A stretch of 64,000 bases of DNA from Karalla daura (GCA_029224185.1 CM055191.1:8878536-8942535); one strand, 5' to 3'; counted from the first letter of the stretch, positions 31,216-44,850 are shown. Numbers and translations: made by a program. Notes: generated by a model from the sequence alone, not told the origin.

Positions 31216-34200
31216 AATAAAGTCTCTAAAAGCACGTGTGATGACTGCATCTTTTCCATCGGCATCAGATCCATATCTGTTTGATATGGATGAGTTAGGC
31301 AAAAAAGTGGATCAGTTAGAGTATAGATTGGGTTAAAGATGACTGCCTTGACATCACAAACCAGACGTAGGCGATGACAAAATGGTGGATGATAAACTTG
31401 GAGTTAACTTGTGTGGAAGAAAAACAAAACAAAACACTGGATCCCACTGATTAACCAAAAGGGCCGCACACGAGGAGCGGTCGAACGGCAACTAAACCAC
31501 AACACGAGCGCTGTGTGTGTTTACATCTGTAGGGCGGGCGGCCCGGGCCCCGACTCTCACGGTAATCGATGAACGAGGGAGGAAAGGGAGGTAGAGGGCG
31601 AGGCAGGGATGTGTGAGTGGGGGGGAGGGAGGGAGGGAGGGTGGGAGAAAATCGGTAAAGAAAGCAGGTTATCTCCCGTCATTAGGGGAGGGGGAATCCC
31701 TGTCTGGAGGGGGGTGGGTGAGGAGGGGTGAGGGAAGACCAGGGTTCATTGATAAAAAGGGAGAGAGAGACGGAGAGAGGGGAGAAGGGGAGACTATGTT
31801 TGGCATCAAGAGAGAGCAGACAATTATCTGTATTGATTAGAGCGGCCCAGTACTGTGAAGACTGAGAAAACTATGACTGGATCAATAGAGAGAGAGAGAG
31901 AGGGAGGGAGGGAGGGAGAGGGAGAGAGAGGGAGGGAGGGGGGAGTCAGAGGATAGACAGACCAATAGAGAGAAACAAACGACAGAGATAAAAGATACAT
32001 ATAATGACAAACATAAAGAGAGGGAAACATAGTTTATGGTGCAAAACGGAGTCAAAGAGGTGGCGCAGACGGAGAGAGGGGAGTTGTGGGGGTGGGAGTG
32101 GGGGAGTCAATGAAAGCACGAGGAGATACATTATATTGTTGATGTCATTACTCTTTATCATTGATTTGTCAGCACAACCACAGAGTTCATTCAACGAGCC
32201 CACCAGAGCCCTCCCATCAGCACAGCTTCACCGCGACGCAGAGAGAGACATTAGCCAAACACACACGGAGAAACCGCAGGCTGACCCGGGACCAGCGCGC
32301 ACCCAGCAGACCTGGCAACCCTCCGAAATGTGACAAAAGCAAACGGCGAGGATGGCTGCGAGGCTGCGGGCACGCTTATCGCCGGCAGAGGCCCGGACCC
32401 TGCTACTGCTGCTACCTGGCTATATTTCTCTCCATCTTCTTCTCTCTCTCTCTCTCTCTCCAGGTTTCTTTCCATCTCCAACCCAGCAGGTTGAGGGTGA
32501 CGCCCACCACCAGGAGCTTGGCTCTCCTCACGTTTTACGCCTGTTAAAAGGACGTTTTTACTACCTTTACTAACAACTTGCTACCATGTTGATCCGGTTG
32601 GATCCCAGTCAGACCGAGGGCCTTTCTGTGCTGAGTTTGTATGTGTTAAAGTACAAAAGTAAGGTAATGGATGTTTGGATGGAAAGAGTTTGGAGCACAA
32701 AACATTGTTAGGTTTGTTTTGAGTGTTTGAGAAAGTCTTTTGGGGCTCCACAGATGATGTGCTGACACTTCATAAAAAAAAGTTCCCAATCAAATTAAAC
32801 TTAACAAACTAAAAAAATCGTACTATTCACTTCAAGTAAAAAGATGCAGAAAATATGAAGGTATTTTTTCCTTGTTTTATATTTGAAATGTTCACCATCA
32901 GTGTAATTCTGCTGTGATTTATTTGCTCTCGAATGCTTTTCTTCCCATTTGGCGGGCCACACTTTAATGCGGCTGCACAGTGTGAGCATGCTACGCGCTT
33001 CTTTTAGTCTCGTCTGTGATTTATTATCTGCACCTCGGTACCTTCGAACCACATGCTGGGCTCCGCTGTGGTCATGCAAGTGAAGCTCATTTGAATCCCA
33101 GAGAGAAAGAGAGAGAGAGAGCTGTGAAGAGAGAGAGGGAGAGAGAGCGGGCTTTTCAGACGAGGGAGGGAGAGTGTGTGTGCGTGTGTGTGTGTGTGTG
33201 TTGGAGGGGGAAGCTTTGAAAAATATCAGGAGGGAGGCTGTGCTCAGGTAGGGGGTCTGTGCTGTGGGGCCTCTTTTTGTCCGGGACAGCAACCAAAATG
33301 GTGGAAATCAGGGGGTGGAACAAAAGGCGCACGGGGGGAAACAGGAGAATGACAACCTGGGCTGAGTAAAAACATCCTGCTGGCACACGCACACACGTAG
33401 ACACACACACACACCCCGCCGACACACAGAGCAGGCGCGCACACACACACACACACATGTGCACACGCATTAATCCCTAATCAGACCCCATTGACTGTGT
33501 GAGCAAGTGTCCTCTCAGCGCATTTCCTGTTGTAAGTTACATTTCACGGATTCTTTGGCCTCATTACCCAAGAAACCCAGACCCACACACACACCCACAC
33601 ACACACACACACATGCATGCACACATGCCAAATGGGGACCCTCATCTGTCATTCTGTAGTTTATTGAACAATACAAGATGATAGAAATCAACCTCCCACT
33701 CTCTTGATATTTCCGGACACTGAAGACGAAAGCATTGTCAGAAAAGGTTTATACAAAAGCAAACAAATAGATGGAAAAACATAAACTCCGAGTGGGGAGA
33801 GCCGCGCTGGATATTGAGGAAACCTTTGGTAAGGGCAGAAAATGTCAGGTTTGACAAATGACCTTTTAAACATGGAGCAGATGTAGAGAGTCATGTACAC
33901 TGTGGACAGAGGGCAGCTCAACTGTCTGTCTCCTAACATCTAGTGAAAAGATAAGCGTCACCGTTCCAATAAAACACCCGCCACAACTTTAAATCGAAAT
34001 CCCGATCAAACTAAAGCGATTCCTAAATCAAAAGTGAATTTTATTGTAGCGGGAAGAAGGTGGAAAAGCTGTTTCTCGGATAAAACCCACAGTGGAAGGA
34101 GCAAAAAAAAAGAAAAAAGAAGAGAGGGGCATAAAAGGCGGCTGAGAGGGGGTGACACGTGGAAAAAACAGTTGAAGAAAAATAGTAGAGAGGGAGTAGA

Positions 34201-34366
34201 AAAAAAAGCGAGAAGAGGAAAAACATGACAAAGAAAAGAGAGGGAGGCAAACCAGGGGCATGAATTACAGGTGTAGAGTTATGCATGCATGACATCACTG
34301 GACCCCTCCTCCAGCCCTTGGGAATGGGCACCTTGGAAACGGTCGCTAGGGGAACAGAGGGAGGGA

Positions 34367-34367
<1 letters not shown>

Positions 34368-34411
<44 letters not shown>
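34368..34411. repeat. (GA)n microsatellite
   Basis: Uninterrupted GA tract. Confidence 0.97.
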
Positions 34412-34414
<3 letters not shown>

Positions 34415-35180
34415 GGTTGGAAGAAAAAAAAAATCAAGAGGAATAAAACAAGTTAATGAAAGACTGAAATCAACCCGAGGAAGAATACCCGGGCGTGGAA
34501 AAGCAACAAGGAGAAGATGAAAAACGCTCGCTCCCAAACCAACCAACGTTTGCCTTCGCCGCGTCCCATTCGGCAAATGGGCCACCTCTGCTCATAAAAG
34601 GTGAAAAAGCATCCCGGCTAAAGCCCGAGCTGCTGTCCTCCTCCTCCTCCTCCTCCTCCTCCTCCCCCCATATACTGTGACCTCTCATCCACTCCAGTCA
34701 TTTAGAGCGGGGAGATTTAGTGCAGTGGCGATGCAGCGCGATGGTTTAAAAAAAAAAAAAAAAAAGCAGCACATGATGGAGAGGCAGAGATGGCCTCGGG
34801 TCTCCCGCTTTAGCACATGGAGAAACTACTGATGGAAAAACATGTTGATGGACAAAGAGGAGGAGATGGTACAGTGAAATGTTAACTGTTAATGTATACG
34901 GGCGCTCTGGGGTCATTAACACCAAGAGGCTGGAAGCCTCGCTAAGTGCATTGAGAAGCTGCAGATAGCGCACGGCATCATCTCCTGGTCTTCTGAGGCG
35001 TCGGGAGTCGAGCCAAGCTCGAGCCCAGAGGACGGACCCGCCATGACCTCAGCAAACTCTCTACATCCCTGCACAAATGCAGTCTCCACACACACACACA
35101 CAGACTAAACAAGTCTTATCTCTCATTACAGCATTACGTGCATTTTGCAACACCAAAGCATGGTTCATACACTCAACCAC

Positions 35181-35295
35181 TGTTGGGGATCAACGGAATA
35201 CATGTAATGAAGTATTTAGAATACAAAATATAAGTAACTGTATTTCAATACAGCTGCAACTTGAATAGATAAGTAATCAGAATACAGTTACATTG
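35181..35295 (+). mobile_element. MITE-like repeat, copy 2
   Basis: Opposite-orientation copy of the repeat at 5196-5300. It starts GTTGGGGATCAACGGAATAC and contains AGAATACAAAATATAAGTAA and CAGAATACAGTTACATTG. It resembles a non-autonomous DNA transposon common in fish (hAT-like by recall). Its full ends are not defined; the AATACA-containing sequence to about 35460 may belong to it. Confidence 0.55.
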
Positions 35296-35829
35296 TTGAA
35301 AACAATGGATTAGATGGAGAGATTTACCTAGCTAACTGCACGTAATGGTGTCCTGACCTTCTGAGTTGGTTGGTTCTACTCTAAGACAATTTTGGAGTAG
35401 TCTGGGGTATTTTTATTGCGCTAACTTTACACTGAGTAATCTGACAGAATACAAATGGAGAATTTCCGGGCATGTGTTTTGTAATATGCAGTGGAATAAA
35501 GGTGCAGAAGTGACCCCCCTCGCCAACACCTTGCCTTCTTCTGTGCAGCATATTTGCAGCGTCATATACATATCAAAGACTTGGATTTTGGTATGCAATA
35601 TAGATTCGGTATGTATGCATAATATGTGATCAATATCTGATGCTGAATAAAACATGCTGCTGGCTTTTGACAGGCCGATTTGAAATGGAGATGTTATGCG
35701 AATACAAAAGGCTCGGGTGAGATTGGCCCTGAACCTTCCACATACCAGCAGTTCACATTTAGACGCTCTCACCTGCGCTCTCCATAATGCATGAGCTGCC
35801 TGAATATATATCACTCCCTGCATGCCTCG

Positions 35830-35832
<3 letters not shown>

Positions 35833-35901
<69 letters not shown>
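35833..35901. repeat. long (CA)n microsatellite
   Basis: About 69 bases of pure CA. Confidence 0.97.
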
Positions 35902-35907
<6 letters not shown>

Positions 35908-36041
35908 CAGGAACACACTAGTGTGCACGCACAGTGACAGAGGCTTATACGCACCCACATATGCCCACATACACACTAATACATCTGATCATAAAGACAC
36001 ACATACATATATAAAAAAAATAATAACTAAAAGAGGCTACA

Positions 36042-36300
36042 GTGTGTCAAGTGGTTGGCATGGTTGCTTCACAGTGAGAAGGACCTTGGTTTAAATCCCT
36101 ATTGTGTGGAGTCTGCAATGTTTCTGCTCACATTTTCTCCAGGCACAGTCCAAAAACATACATGTAAGAGTTATATGGTCTGTCTGTGTGTGTCCAGTGA
36201 TAGACCGGGGTGTATTCCCTGCCTTTGCCCTATGTGTGCTGGAGCCTTATGACACCATTAGGGTACAAAGCCGATAAGATACTGGATAGGTGGAGACAAC
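36042..36300 (+). mobile_element. tRNA-derived SINE-like element
   Basis: It starts with GTCAAGTGGTTGGCATGG (A-box like) and GCTTCACAGTGAGAAGGACC, then GGTTTAAATCCC (B-box like), GTGTGGAGTCTGCAATGTTT, CCAAAAACATACATG, GACCGGGGTGTATTCCCTGCC and GCCGATAAGATACTGGAT. This is the expected order of a widespread fish SINE (pol III head, GTGTGGAGTTTGCATGTTC body, AGGGTGTACCCCGCCT tail). Heavily mutated. Confidence 0.65.
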
Positions 36301-36698
36301 AAAATAGAGCAAAACACAACTTTTCTGTATTTTGATACAGTGTTTTGGAAACTAAAACGGTCATTTTTTTTTTCTCTCCACTAACTGACTGAGATTTCGC
36401 CGGGCAGAAAAACAAGATAATTGTTTTTAAAAGCTCCCTGTTTCTACGAAACATGAAGAGGCCACAGCCAAAAAAATAAATAAAAAAATAAATAAAAATG
36501 GGGGGGCGAAAAAGGGAGGAAAAAAAAAACCTAAAACAGAAAAAAACAGATAAAAACAGTGTTTTTCTTCTTTGATCAAGTGGTGTGAGACACACAGGCA
36601 GTGCTTAATCAAAACACTGGTAAGCCATCCTGAACTTCTAGGCTTTCAGCAGCAGGAAACAGGGTCAGGGTTGCTGAACAACTCAGTGTGAACTGCTG

Positions 36699-36699
<1 letters not shown>

Positions 36700-36745
<46 letters not shown>

Positions 36746-36748
36746 GTG
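36700..36748. repeat. (TG)n microsatellite
   Basis: TG tract, 5' of a (CA)n block at 36824-36853. Confidence 0.95.
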
Positions 36749-36822
36749 CAGCAGCTTGTGTGCGCGGGTCTGCTGTTTGTTTGCGATGAGACCGTGGCAG
36801 TGGGGTTTTGTAGGCTGCCAAT

Positions 36823-36823
<1 letters not shown>

Positions 36824-36853
<30 letters not shown>
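36824..36853. repeat. (CA)n microsatellite
   Basis: Pure CA. Together with the TG tract at 36700-36748 it forms an inverted pair about 75 bases apart. Confidence 0.95.
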
Positions 36854-36856
<3 letters not shown>

Positions 36857-37973
36857 CGGCAGCAGCATGGACACACAGTTTCTGAAAGGTAGAGCAGTCT
36901 GAAGATGAAGCGAGCGATGAAGAATGGAAAGTTAGAAAAGCAAAGACAGGGGAACGGCTGATGTTACAGCAGGGGGGGGGGCATTACAGCCGGGGCACAT
37001 TATGATTTAGATTGCATTACATTCTTACCATGGCCAATAGTAAATATGCATTTACAGGGCAGTATGTCTGTTTTAGAAGACAAGTGAATTTACTTAGTGC
37101 TTCTATCTCTCAGCCGTTCTGCCCCTGCTGGTCTTTAACCTTGGCCTCTGGTGCTTCTGTCTATCGCAATAAAGTCTCCCCCTCCTCCTCTTTACCTCTT
37201 CCTCCCCTCCCTCTCTCTCCCTCTTTTCTTCCTCCCTCTCCTGCACCTCCTCCTCCTCTTCCTCCTCCTCCTCTTCTCTGTCTCTCTGTCCCCCCGGCAC
37301 CACTGTTGTCCACTGTTCCACTCATTCATAGTAAACACTATTGATTTTCAGCAGGGAAAATAAAAAAAAGGCCATGAATTTTAATGCCCCTATCTGTCCC
37401 CTTCTCCATCTCTTCCTATCCCCCCCTCCCTCCCACTCCCCTTCCCTTCACCCCTCTCCACCTCCACCCCTTCTTTCCTGAGGGGAGGATAAAGAGATGG
37501 GGTCCGCTTGTGTGTGTGTGTGCGTGTGTGTGTGCCGTATGTGTGAGTGTAAGGTGCTGCTATATATGGGGAGGGGGTTGCATTTCTCATTTCCCAGCTG
37601 TGCCTCTCTCACACACACACACACACACAACTGCCCCCCCCACACCTCCTCACCCCCTACACCTCTCCTCTCCTTCTCCCCATCCTACGCCTCTCTCTCT
37701 CTCCTCTTCCTCCGTCCTTCTCCTCCTCTGTCGTTCTCCTCTCCTCTTCACACTGGCTTCGACTCTGGGGAGTGGTAGCAAGAGAAGCCCCCCCCCCCTT
37801 TAACACACACACACACACACACTCGCTGATTGTCACACACAAGGAGATGCTGCCCTATTCTGCTGGCACTTAAACAATCACACACACACACACACACCAC
37901 GAGTGATACAGCCACCCCTCGGTCAAGGCCACGCACAGGCAAGACAAACATATACATATAAATGCCCTGATTT

Positions 37974-37975
<2 letters not shown>

Positions 37976-38030
<55 letters not shown>
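37976..38030. repeat. (CA)n microsatellite
   Basis: Pure CA tract. Confidence 0.97.
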
Positions 38031-38031
<1 letters not shown>

Positions 38032-39261
38032 ACACACAGGCTCTACGCTTGACACCATTCACTGTCAGCACGTCTCAGTAGCAGCAGCGGAGTCAAGTAT
38101 TTAAATATCCTCCGTCTCCCTCTCTTCCTTTTTCTCTCCACAGACTTCCTGCTCCATCCTCGGCCTCGCTCCTCTCCAGTTGCATTCATCTACCTTTGAA
38201 CGCTCCTCCAACCACCCCCTTCCCCTCCCCTCCCTCTCTTTTCTTTTCTCTACCTCCCTTGCCAGGCCTCTCTCTCTCTCTCCCTCTCCCTCTCTCTCTC
38301 CTACTCTGTGTATTGATTTTGCTATAAGCGGTGTCCCGTTTGCGACAGGTTAGCACAGACGGACAAAGGCAGACTTCATCAACCAGCGTTAAACACAGGA
38401 GCCACGTCCTCAATAATCACTCCATCACACAAAAGACGAGAGAGAGAGAGAGAGAGGAGAGAGAGGAGAGAGAGCGGAGAAGAGCATGTAGAGAGTATTG
38501 ACGAATGGCGGAGAGAATAACCGAGGGGAGGAAACAGCTTGTTGGACTGTTTTTCAAGGTTGTCTTGTTTTAATTTGTAAGAAGCGTGAGGAAATATTCA
38601 TTTTCGACGCCAGATTCATCCACGCAGCCACGGAGAAACTTCTCTTGTGCCTGAAAATATGTGATTCAATTGTCCCCTTTCTTTTTTTCCCCCCCGATAA
38701 GCACTCTCTCACAACCCTATTCTTATTAGAACCTGGCATGTGTTAAAGTTTCACGGGTGTTCGCAGCAACACCAGCGAAAATTACTATCTTATTAAATTT
38801 TCACTTGGTTCCAAATGAGGAATTTTCTCCAACTAACCTCATTATAACAGTGTGTGTGTGTGTATATGGGCTTTTTAAAGCAATGGATTTATGTGTGTGT
38901 GTGTGTGTGCATGCACAGCGTGTGTGTGTGTATGTGTGTGTGTGCACGCAGACAGTTTTCATCTCCACTTAATCTCCCGCTCCTAATTCAGAGTGTACAT
39001 TGAGCCGCCTAATAGGATGTGACTGGAGCGCCTGCTGCAGCGCTAGCCGGCTAGCCGCTAATGAGAGGGCCGCCACAGCCGGGGAATCAAAGCGCTTCAT
39101 CAGCAACTCCTAATTACTGTAAACCTCGTTAGCTGGCCGGAGAGCTAACATCTGCTCTCGCTAACAAAGTTCATCCAAATTTAACACGGAAACTGGGGCC
39201 CGGTGCGCCTGAGCAAGAATCAAAAGAGCGCGCTGCCACCACACCCCGAGGCTTCATTGTA

Positions 39262-39266
39262 GGAGT

Positions 39267-39299
<33 letters not shown>

Positions 39300-39300
39300 T
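39262..39300. repeat. (TG)n microsatellite
   Basis: TG tract with one GA interruption. Confidence 0.95.
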
Positions 39301-39425
39301 TCAGAATCAGAATCAGAGTTTAGACTTTCATTACTGTAAATGCCTAGGTTAGACTGCAGCTCTAGACTGCAAACATTAGAAACACGTTAAAAATGTTGAA
39401 AGCCAAAGAGAATAACAGACTATGT

Positions 39426-39449
39426 CTTTTCTTTTCTTTTCTTTTCTTT
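39426..39449. repeat. (CTTTT)n pentanucleotide repeat
   Basis: Four to five CTTTT units. Confidence 0.9.
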
Positions 39450-39807
39450 AAATGTGCATTGCTCATCGTCTCATCCGTTTGAAAGTGCGGTGAATAGCAG
39501 CAATAGACGGACTGACATTGAATCGTACTTGTCTGGCGGCTTGCAGGAGCAGGAGTGCGTCGGCTGGTCTGTGACACTGAAACCGGTTGAGTTACAGACG
39601 TAACCGGCGCTTTCACATCTATCGACATGCAGTCATTCAGTGTACGTTTTTATCGGAGAGCGCTCCCGAGAGTCTCCCGTCACCAGTTCAACTCAATTAT
39701 AATTTGAAAGAGGGTAAACATAGCTCTGTTGCCACACGGCGAGGAAGGGGAGCGAAGGCATTTCTGTGCGGAGTTTGCATTTTCTTTTCTACCGGGTAGT
39801 CCAGTTT

Positions 39808-39905
39808 CCTCCACAGTACAAACACATGCATGTTTGGGATGATTGGAGACTCTGAATTGCCACTATGTGCGAGTGTGAGCATGAATAGTGTATGTGGAAG
39901 TATAC
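39808..39905 (+). mobile_element. SINE fragment
   Basis: CCTCCACAGTACAAACACATGCATG, then GACTCTGAATTGCC and GTGCGAGTGTGAGCATGAAT, match the central part of the same fish SINE family as at 36042 (CCATCCAAAGACATGCA..GACTCTAAATTGCC..GTGAATGTGAG). Truncated at both ends. Confidence 0.55.
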
Positions 39906-39935
39906 TCCTTCACATGTGTTGTTGGCCTATATCTT

Positions 39936-39968
39936 CTGGATATGGGCTCCATCAGGGCCCATATCCAG
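39936..39968. repeat. inverted repeat, 12-bp perfect arms
   Basis: CTGGATATGGGC and GCCCATATCCAG separated by nine bases. It lies just after the SINE fragment at 39808, so it may be part of a transposon end. Confidence 0.7.
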
Positions 39969-41101
39969 GGTCCAAAGTGGGTATGGCAATGAATGGATGA
40001 ACAATAAATATACAATTATGTCCTTCATATGTGTGGCTGCAGAGACCCTGTCTGGCTTGTTGCGCGGCACACACCAAAGTGCGGGGGTGCTAATGTTGCC
40101 CATATACGAAGCAGCAGGTGTGTGGACAGCAGGTTTCCATGTAGCTCTGTCTGTTTGCCCACTCACCCCCCCCCCTCCTCCACCCTCTATCTCTGATCAA
40201 AGAACTTCCTTTCAACCCCCCCCCCCTCATGCCCTCCCCTCATCGCCACCTTCTGCTGTTCCTCTTCTCGTCCTCCTCCTCGCCTCCACCCTTCTTCTCC
40301 CCCTCCCGTCATAATTTGACTGATGATTACACCTGTCACTCAAGGCAGCATGTGGCCAATTAGGGAAGAGGGATGACGGGGACGGGGAGGGTCGAGCAGG
40401 TGGGGGAGGGGGGGGGGACTGGAAATTTGTGTTACAAGTTTTTATCGGTTATTCCACTCAGGTAGCCTTTTTAGCTCTTAGTGGGGAGAAACAAATATTC
40501 GTTTCTGTTCAATTTTCCTTAAGAGACTCAAGAAACATCCAAGAGCGTCTCTTTCCTCCCCACGCTCTGTCGCTCTGGCCTTGTCTCACACTCTCTTGGC
40601 CACTTCAGTATCTCTCCATGTTCCAGGGTAATCACAGACTCATTTAAAGTCACTTTTGTACACTACCTCTGACTGGTGGTTAAGAGTGCGACCGCAGACT
40701 AGGCTTTTATGGGCCTTAATGTGTCTTACAGACACTTTGGCAACCGGGCTGCTACTGTCGAAGATGCGGGTGGAGAGATGGAGAGGGAGAGAGAGGGAGA
40801 GAGAGGGAGAGAGAGGGAGAGAGAGGACATACAAGGCCAACAGCCATGGCGACTTAACCAGGCTGAAAAAAGGGGGAACGAAAGAGGATGAAAGAGGAGG
40901 GAGGGAGAGGGACGTGCACGACAAAATGGACAGAACACAGGAGCGTCAAAAGAAAGGGGAGAGAGAGGTCACTTAGTCACTCCTTCGGCGCCCCCCCCAC
41001 TCCGCGCCTCCTCCCTCGTCCCCTTTACAAGCAGACAAAGAGACAGAGGGGTGCAGCCCTTGTACACATGAAGGAGGGGTCTACGCCTCCCTCTGTTGCA
41101 C

Positions 41102-41117
41102 CCCCCCCCCCCCCCCA
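41102..41117. repeat. poly(C) run
   Basis: About 16 consecutive C on the plus strand within a C-rich region; similar runs occur at 2494-2508. Confidence 0.9.
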
Positions 41118-42106
41118 CCCCCTCTCTTTTCCTTTTGCCCCCTAATATTTGCAGACAAGCAGTGATATTGTTGGTGAGTGCACAAGAACCGGAGCGAAAT
41201 CAGTCAAAAAATCAACTAGGTGCAATTTCTTTGTTAGGCACTGAGTATTTTCTCTCCTATCCTGACACTCGTTTTTTTTCCAAGCGACAGCAAAAAGAAA
41301 AAAAACAAGAGTGAGACTACGCACTTACAAAAGAAAGGCAGGCAGAGTAAAAGAGACCGCACAAGGGAACGAGAGGGGAAGAAGAGGTGGTGGAGTACAA
41401 CAGATTAATTTCAGTACAGAGCGCTCCTGCCAAGAGAAGGATGGAGAGCAGGAAGGATAGAGGGGATAAAGAAAAGAGAAAACGCCGAGAAGAGAAAGAG
41501 AGCGGGGAGATTAAACATGCATTCAACTCTCTCAAAGGGCCGTGCCGCTTCTGGAGACTCTCCGGAGTGCATGTGTGCACACAAGCTAAATGTGCGTGCG
41601 TGTGTGTGTGTGTGTGTGTGAAAGCACTCCGGAGGGGTGCATTTGCCATGATGTGACACTGCTTATAGCAGACGTGTTCTCTGCCTCCGATCACTCTCTT
41701 ACAGCCTCGCCTGTGAAGGACAGCGGCAGAACCCCAGAGGTTAATAGGACCCCTTCATTACCATAAATCTTATCGGCTAAATGAAATGGAGAGAGGGACC
41801 CCTGATTTAGTCGCCCGCTCTTACGGGCTAAGGGGAGACACCCAATCAAACCCCCAGGATTTTATTGGTCTTTTTTATTATCTAAATGTACTGGCACATG
41901 AGCGGGGTGGCAGAGGTGACAGCCTGCGGCAATCAACAACAAAAAAAATAAATAAATAAATGAATAAAAAAGATGACAGCGGCTGGAGAAAACACATTGT
42001 CGGGCTGTTTATGAGACCACAGTCATCTCTGCAAAGTACGGCAGGCCAGATGCTGTTGAGCGACAGAGGAGTGAGAGGATCTGCTCCTTCGCGCTGTTGT
42101 TTGAAT

Positions 42107-42412
42107 AAATCCATCCATTATTTTACCAGCTTTGTAAGGGGGAAGTCGCGGGGGTCTGACAGAGCCTATCCCAGCGCACAATATGCACCCTGACAGGTTG
42201 CCGGTCCATCATGGGCACACACACACACCATTATCTCTCACACACACACACCTCGGGGCAATTTTGGAGCCTCCCATCGACCTGAACGTGCATGTTCTAG
42301 GACCGGGGTAAGCGGAGAAAACTCACACAGAGAACATGCAAACGCCACACAGACAAGCCGACCCTGATTGATACCAGGCGCCTACTCGCTGTGAGGTGAA
42401 CAGCGCTACTCA
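42107..42412 (-). mobile_element. tRNA-derived SINE-like element, reverse orientation
   Basis: On the plus strand it runs ATCCATCCATTATTTTACCAGC, GGAGCCTATCCCAGC-like GAGCCTATCCCAGCGCAC, CACCCTGACAGGTTGCCGGTCCATC, GAGAACATGCAAACGCCACA and GCTGTGAGGTGAACAGCGCTA. This is the reverse complement of the fish SINE family seen at 36042, nearly full length, with two CA expansions inside. Confidence 0.7.
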
Positions 42413-43138
42413 CTAATCATCTGCACCTCCGTTTGAATGCATCTCAGGTTGGAAAAAAAAACATCACTAAAATCAGCTAATCAAGTGTTCGATACTGGTC
42501 AGCGGGGGGTCCAGAGGTTTGTTTTGGCTGTCCAGGCGGATGCAAGTGATTGGAGGCGTGTGGCGCAACCCACTACACCCCTGATCACAGTCGGACCACC
42601 ACTGACCGAGCATCCACACACACACACAGACACACACACACACAGACACTCCAAAGTAGCACAGAGTGTCCCCCATAGAGGGGTGAGGAGGGGGCATCAT
42701 CTGAACGTCCATGAAAAAAAAGGAGGACAGGCAACACTGAAAGAGGTTTAAATCAATACCCAGGACGGAGTCAGGTGGTTTGTATGTGTTTATTCCTGCT
42801 GATGTGTTGATTAACTGCCCCCCCCCCATCCCACCCACCCTCCTCCACAACCCCCCCCCCCACACACACACAAACACACACTCCATCTATCCCTCTCACT
42901 GTGTGTGTTCTCCAGGTGATAGCTCTGATTAAGTGGCCTGCTCACCCGGCCTCTGATTAGGACTAATGCCGGGCTGTATTTCAATGGACACAGCCAACAA
43001 ATGCACAAAATTATTCCTCTGTGTGTGTGTGTGTGTGTTCGAGTGTGTGTTGGTCCGATGATATAGTGTGCGGCAAACATGTTCAAGAGTGATGGCCACT
43101 AATGTAAATGTAACTCATCAAGCTCTTTCCATGAATAC

Positions 43139-43146
43139 ATTTGCAT
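43139..43146 (-). promoter_or_regulatory. perfect octamer motif (ATTTGCAT on plus)
   Basis: Exact octamer in intron 1, in unique AT-rich sequence. Functional use is unknown. Confidence 0.3.
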
Positions 43147-44002
43147 GATTTTCTTGCCGTGTCCTGCTGTGTCTTGGTCGGGGGTCTGCATACTTAAACG
43201 AATATGTGCAAAGGTCATTGTTTGTGTGTGTGTGTGTGTTTATGTATGTGTGTGTGGTAATGGTTATTAATACGCTAATGGATGATGAGGATGTACAAAA
43301 TGTGTGTGTGCTAGAGCGTCTCGTTCCCCAGGAGAAACTCAATACCACTTGCTGTTACTAATGAGCTGTGGGACCTCATCAGCATTAATACTACATTAGT
43401 CTCAGCCAATGCACACACACACACACACATGCGAGTACACACACACATCTATCTGCATGCTATATATAAATACAACCTACTGACGCACATGCACACCTGT
43501 GTAAATCCATAAAAAGGAGGATTAAAGGTAATTTTCAAACCTGGCCATGACACAAACAACGCCTTGTCATCATTACCCACTTAAAGAGGCCGGATTTGTT
43601 TGGATTAATACAAAACCATATAACAGGCTTAATTCCCAGATGTTGTGTATATAATTCAAACAGTCACATTCAAGGTGACGAGATGCTACAGGGGGTGACA
43701 CAATGCTGTCAGAATCGCGCCGCTCTCCTTTCCCTGACAGATAATTACACTAATGTCCCATGATTGCCTGTGACAATTTTCTCGGAGCAAATGCCATCGG
43801 GCTGATCGGTTAAACATGAGACGTCACTGCTGCGGGTCCTCTCTCGTCCCCGCTGTGAAACTGCGTCGGCTGCGTCTCCACCGGCCTAATATACGCAAAC
43901 AGCCGGAGCCATTAGCTCCCGAAGCCTCCGACCATCCGCCTCTTACCGTTCTGAGGCCTCTGGCTGCCTCATATGCTGCAATCTAATTCTACAACCGCGG
44001 GA

Positions 44003-44045
44003 GAGGAGGGAGAGAGAGAGAGAGGGAGAGGGAGAGAGAGAGAGA
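44003..44045. repeat. (GA)n purine tract
   Basis: GA with GGGA interruptions. Confidence 0.92.
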
Positions 44046-44794
44046 ATTGTATTGTGACAGAGAGCAGGAGGGGAGTGGGAGGGAAAGGGAAAAAGAAGAG
44101 GAGAGAGAGAGAGAGGGCTACAGAGAAGGAGAGAGGTAGCTTAATGCAATAAAGCATGTAGTATTGACATCTTTCTCGTGTCTATTGATTCCCCATTATG
44201 TTGCTAACAAACCCAGGTTGACATTTTGTCATTTGCAATCATGTTAACACTGCAACTTGCACGCTCCCCTCCACCAACCGATCTATACCTACACACTAGT
44301 TTGCACGTGTGCGCGCACACACACACACACACACGCACGCACACACTCTGTCTCTGTCTTTCTGTAAATGGGCAACCGTGTGCGTGGCCTTGCATCATGT
44401 GGACGTGGTGGACAGATGCCATACACATGTGGAAACGTCTTTAATGTAGCCGGAAGGCACGGACGTAGAAATGTAGACATTTTTAACATTTTATTGGACA
44501 GTACCGCTTGGAATCAAAAGCGACAGACTGACTGACAAGTCGGTGCAAATATTGATACCAGTACGGCAAGTCTTTTAAGCCCAGAGACAGAAATAAAACA
44601 AGTCCGAAATCTGGGATGTGTGTGTATGTGTGTGCATGTGTGTGCATGTGTGTGCATGTGTGTGTGTGTGCATGTGTGTGTGTGTGTGTCTGTGTCGATG
44701 CGGGTGAGACAGGAGATGGTAGGAGATGGTGGCTAATGGTCTGTGACAGAAGGTGCATAGCTGAGATGAACTGAATCTAGGTGTAAGTGTGTGA

Positions 44795-44802
44795 GAGAGC
44801 GA

Positions 44803-44850
<48 letters not shown>

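Noticed and set aside
31064..31336. Plus-strand 90-codon frame
   Set aside because: It overlaps the retroelement 3' fragment at 31075-31215 and has no independent support.
32352..32573. Plus-strand frame starting MAARLRARLSPAEARTLLLL as a signal-peptide gene
   Set aside because: The hydrophobic stretch is followed by a CT repeat; no downstream exon or family match could be found.
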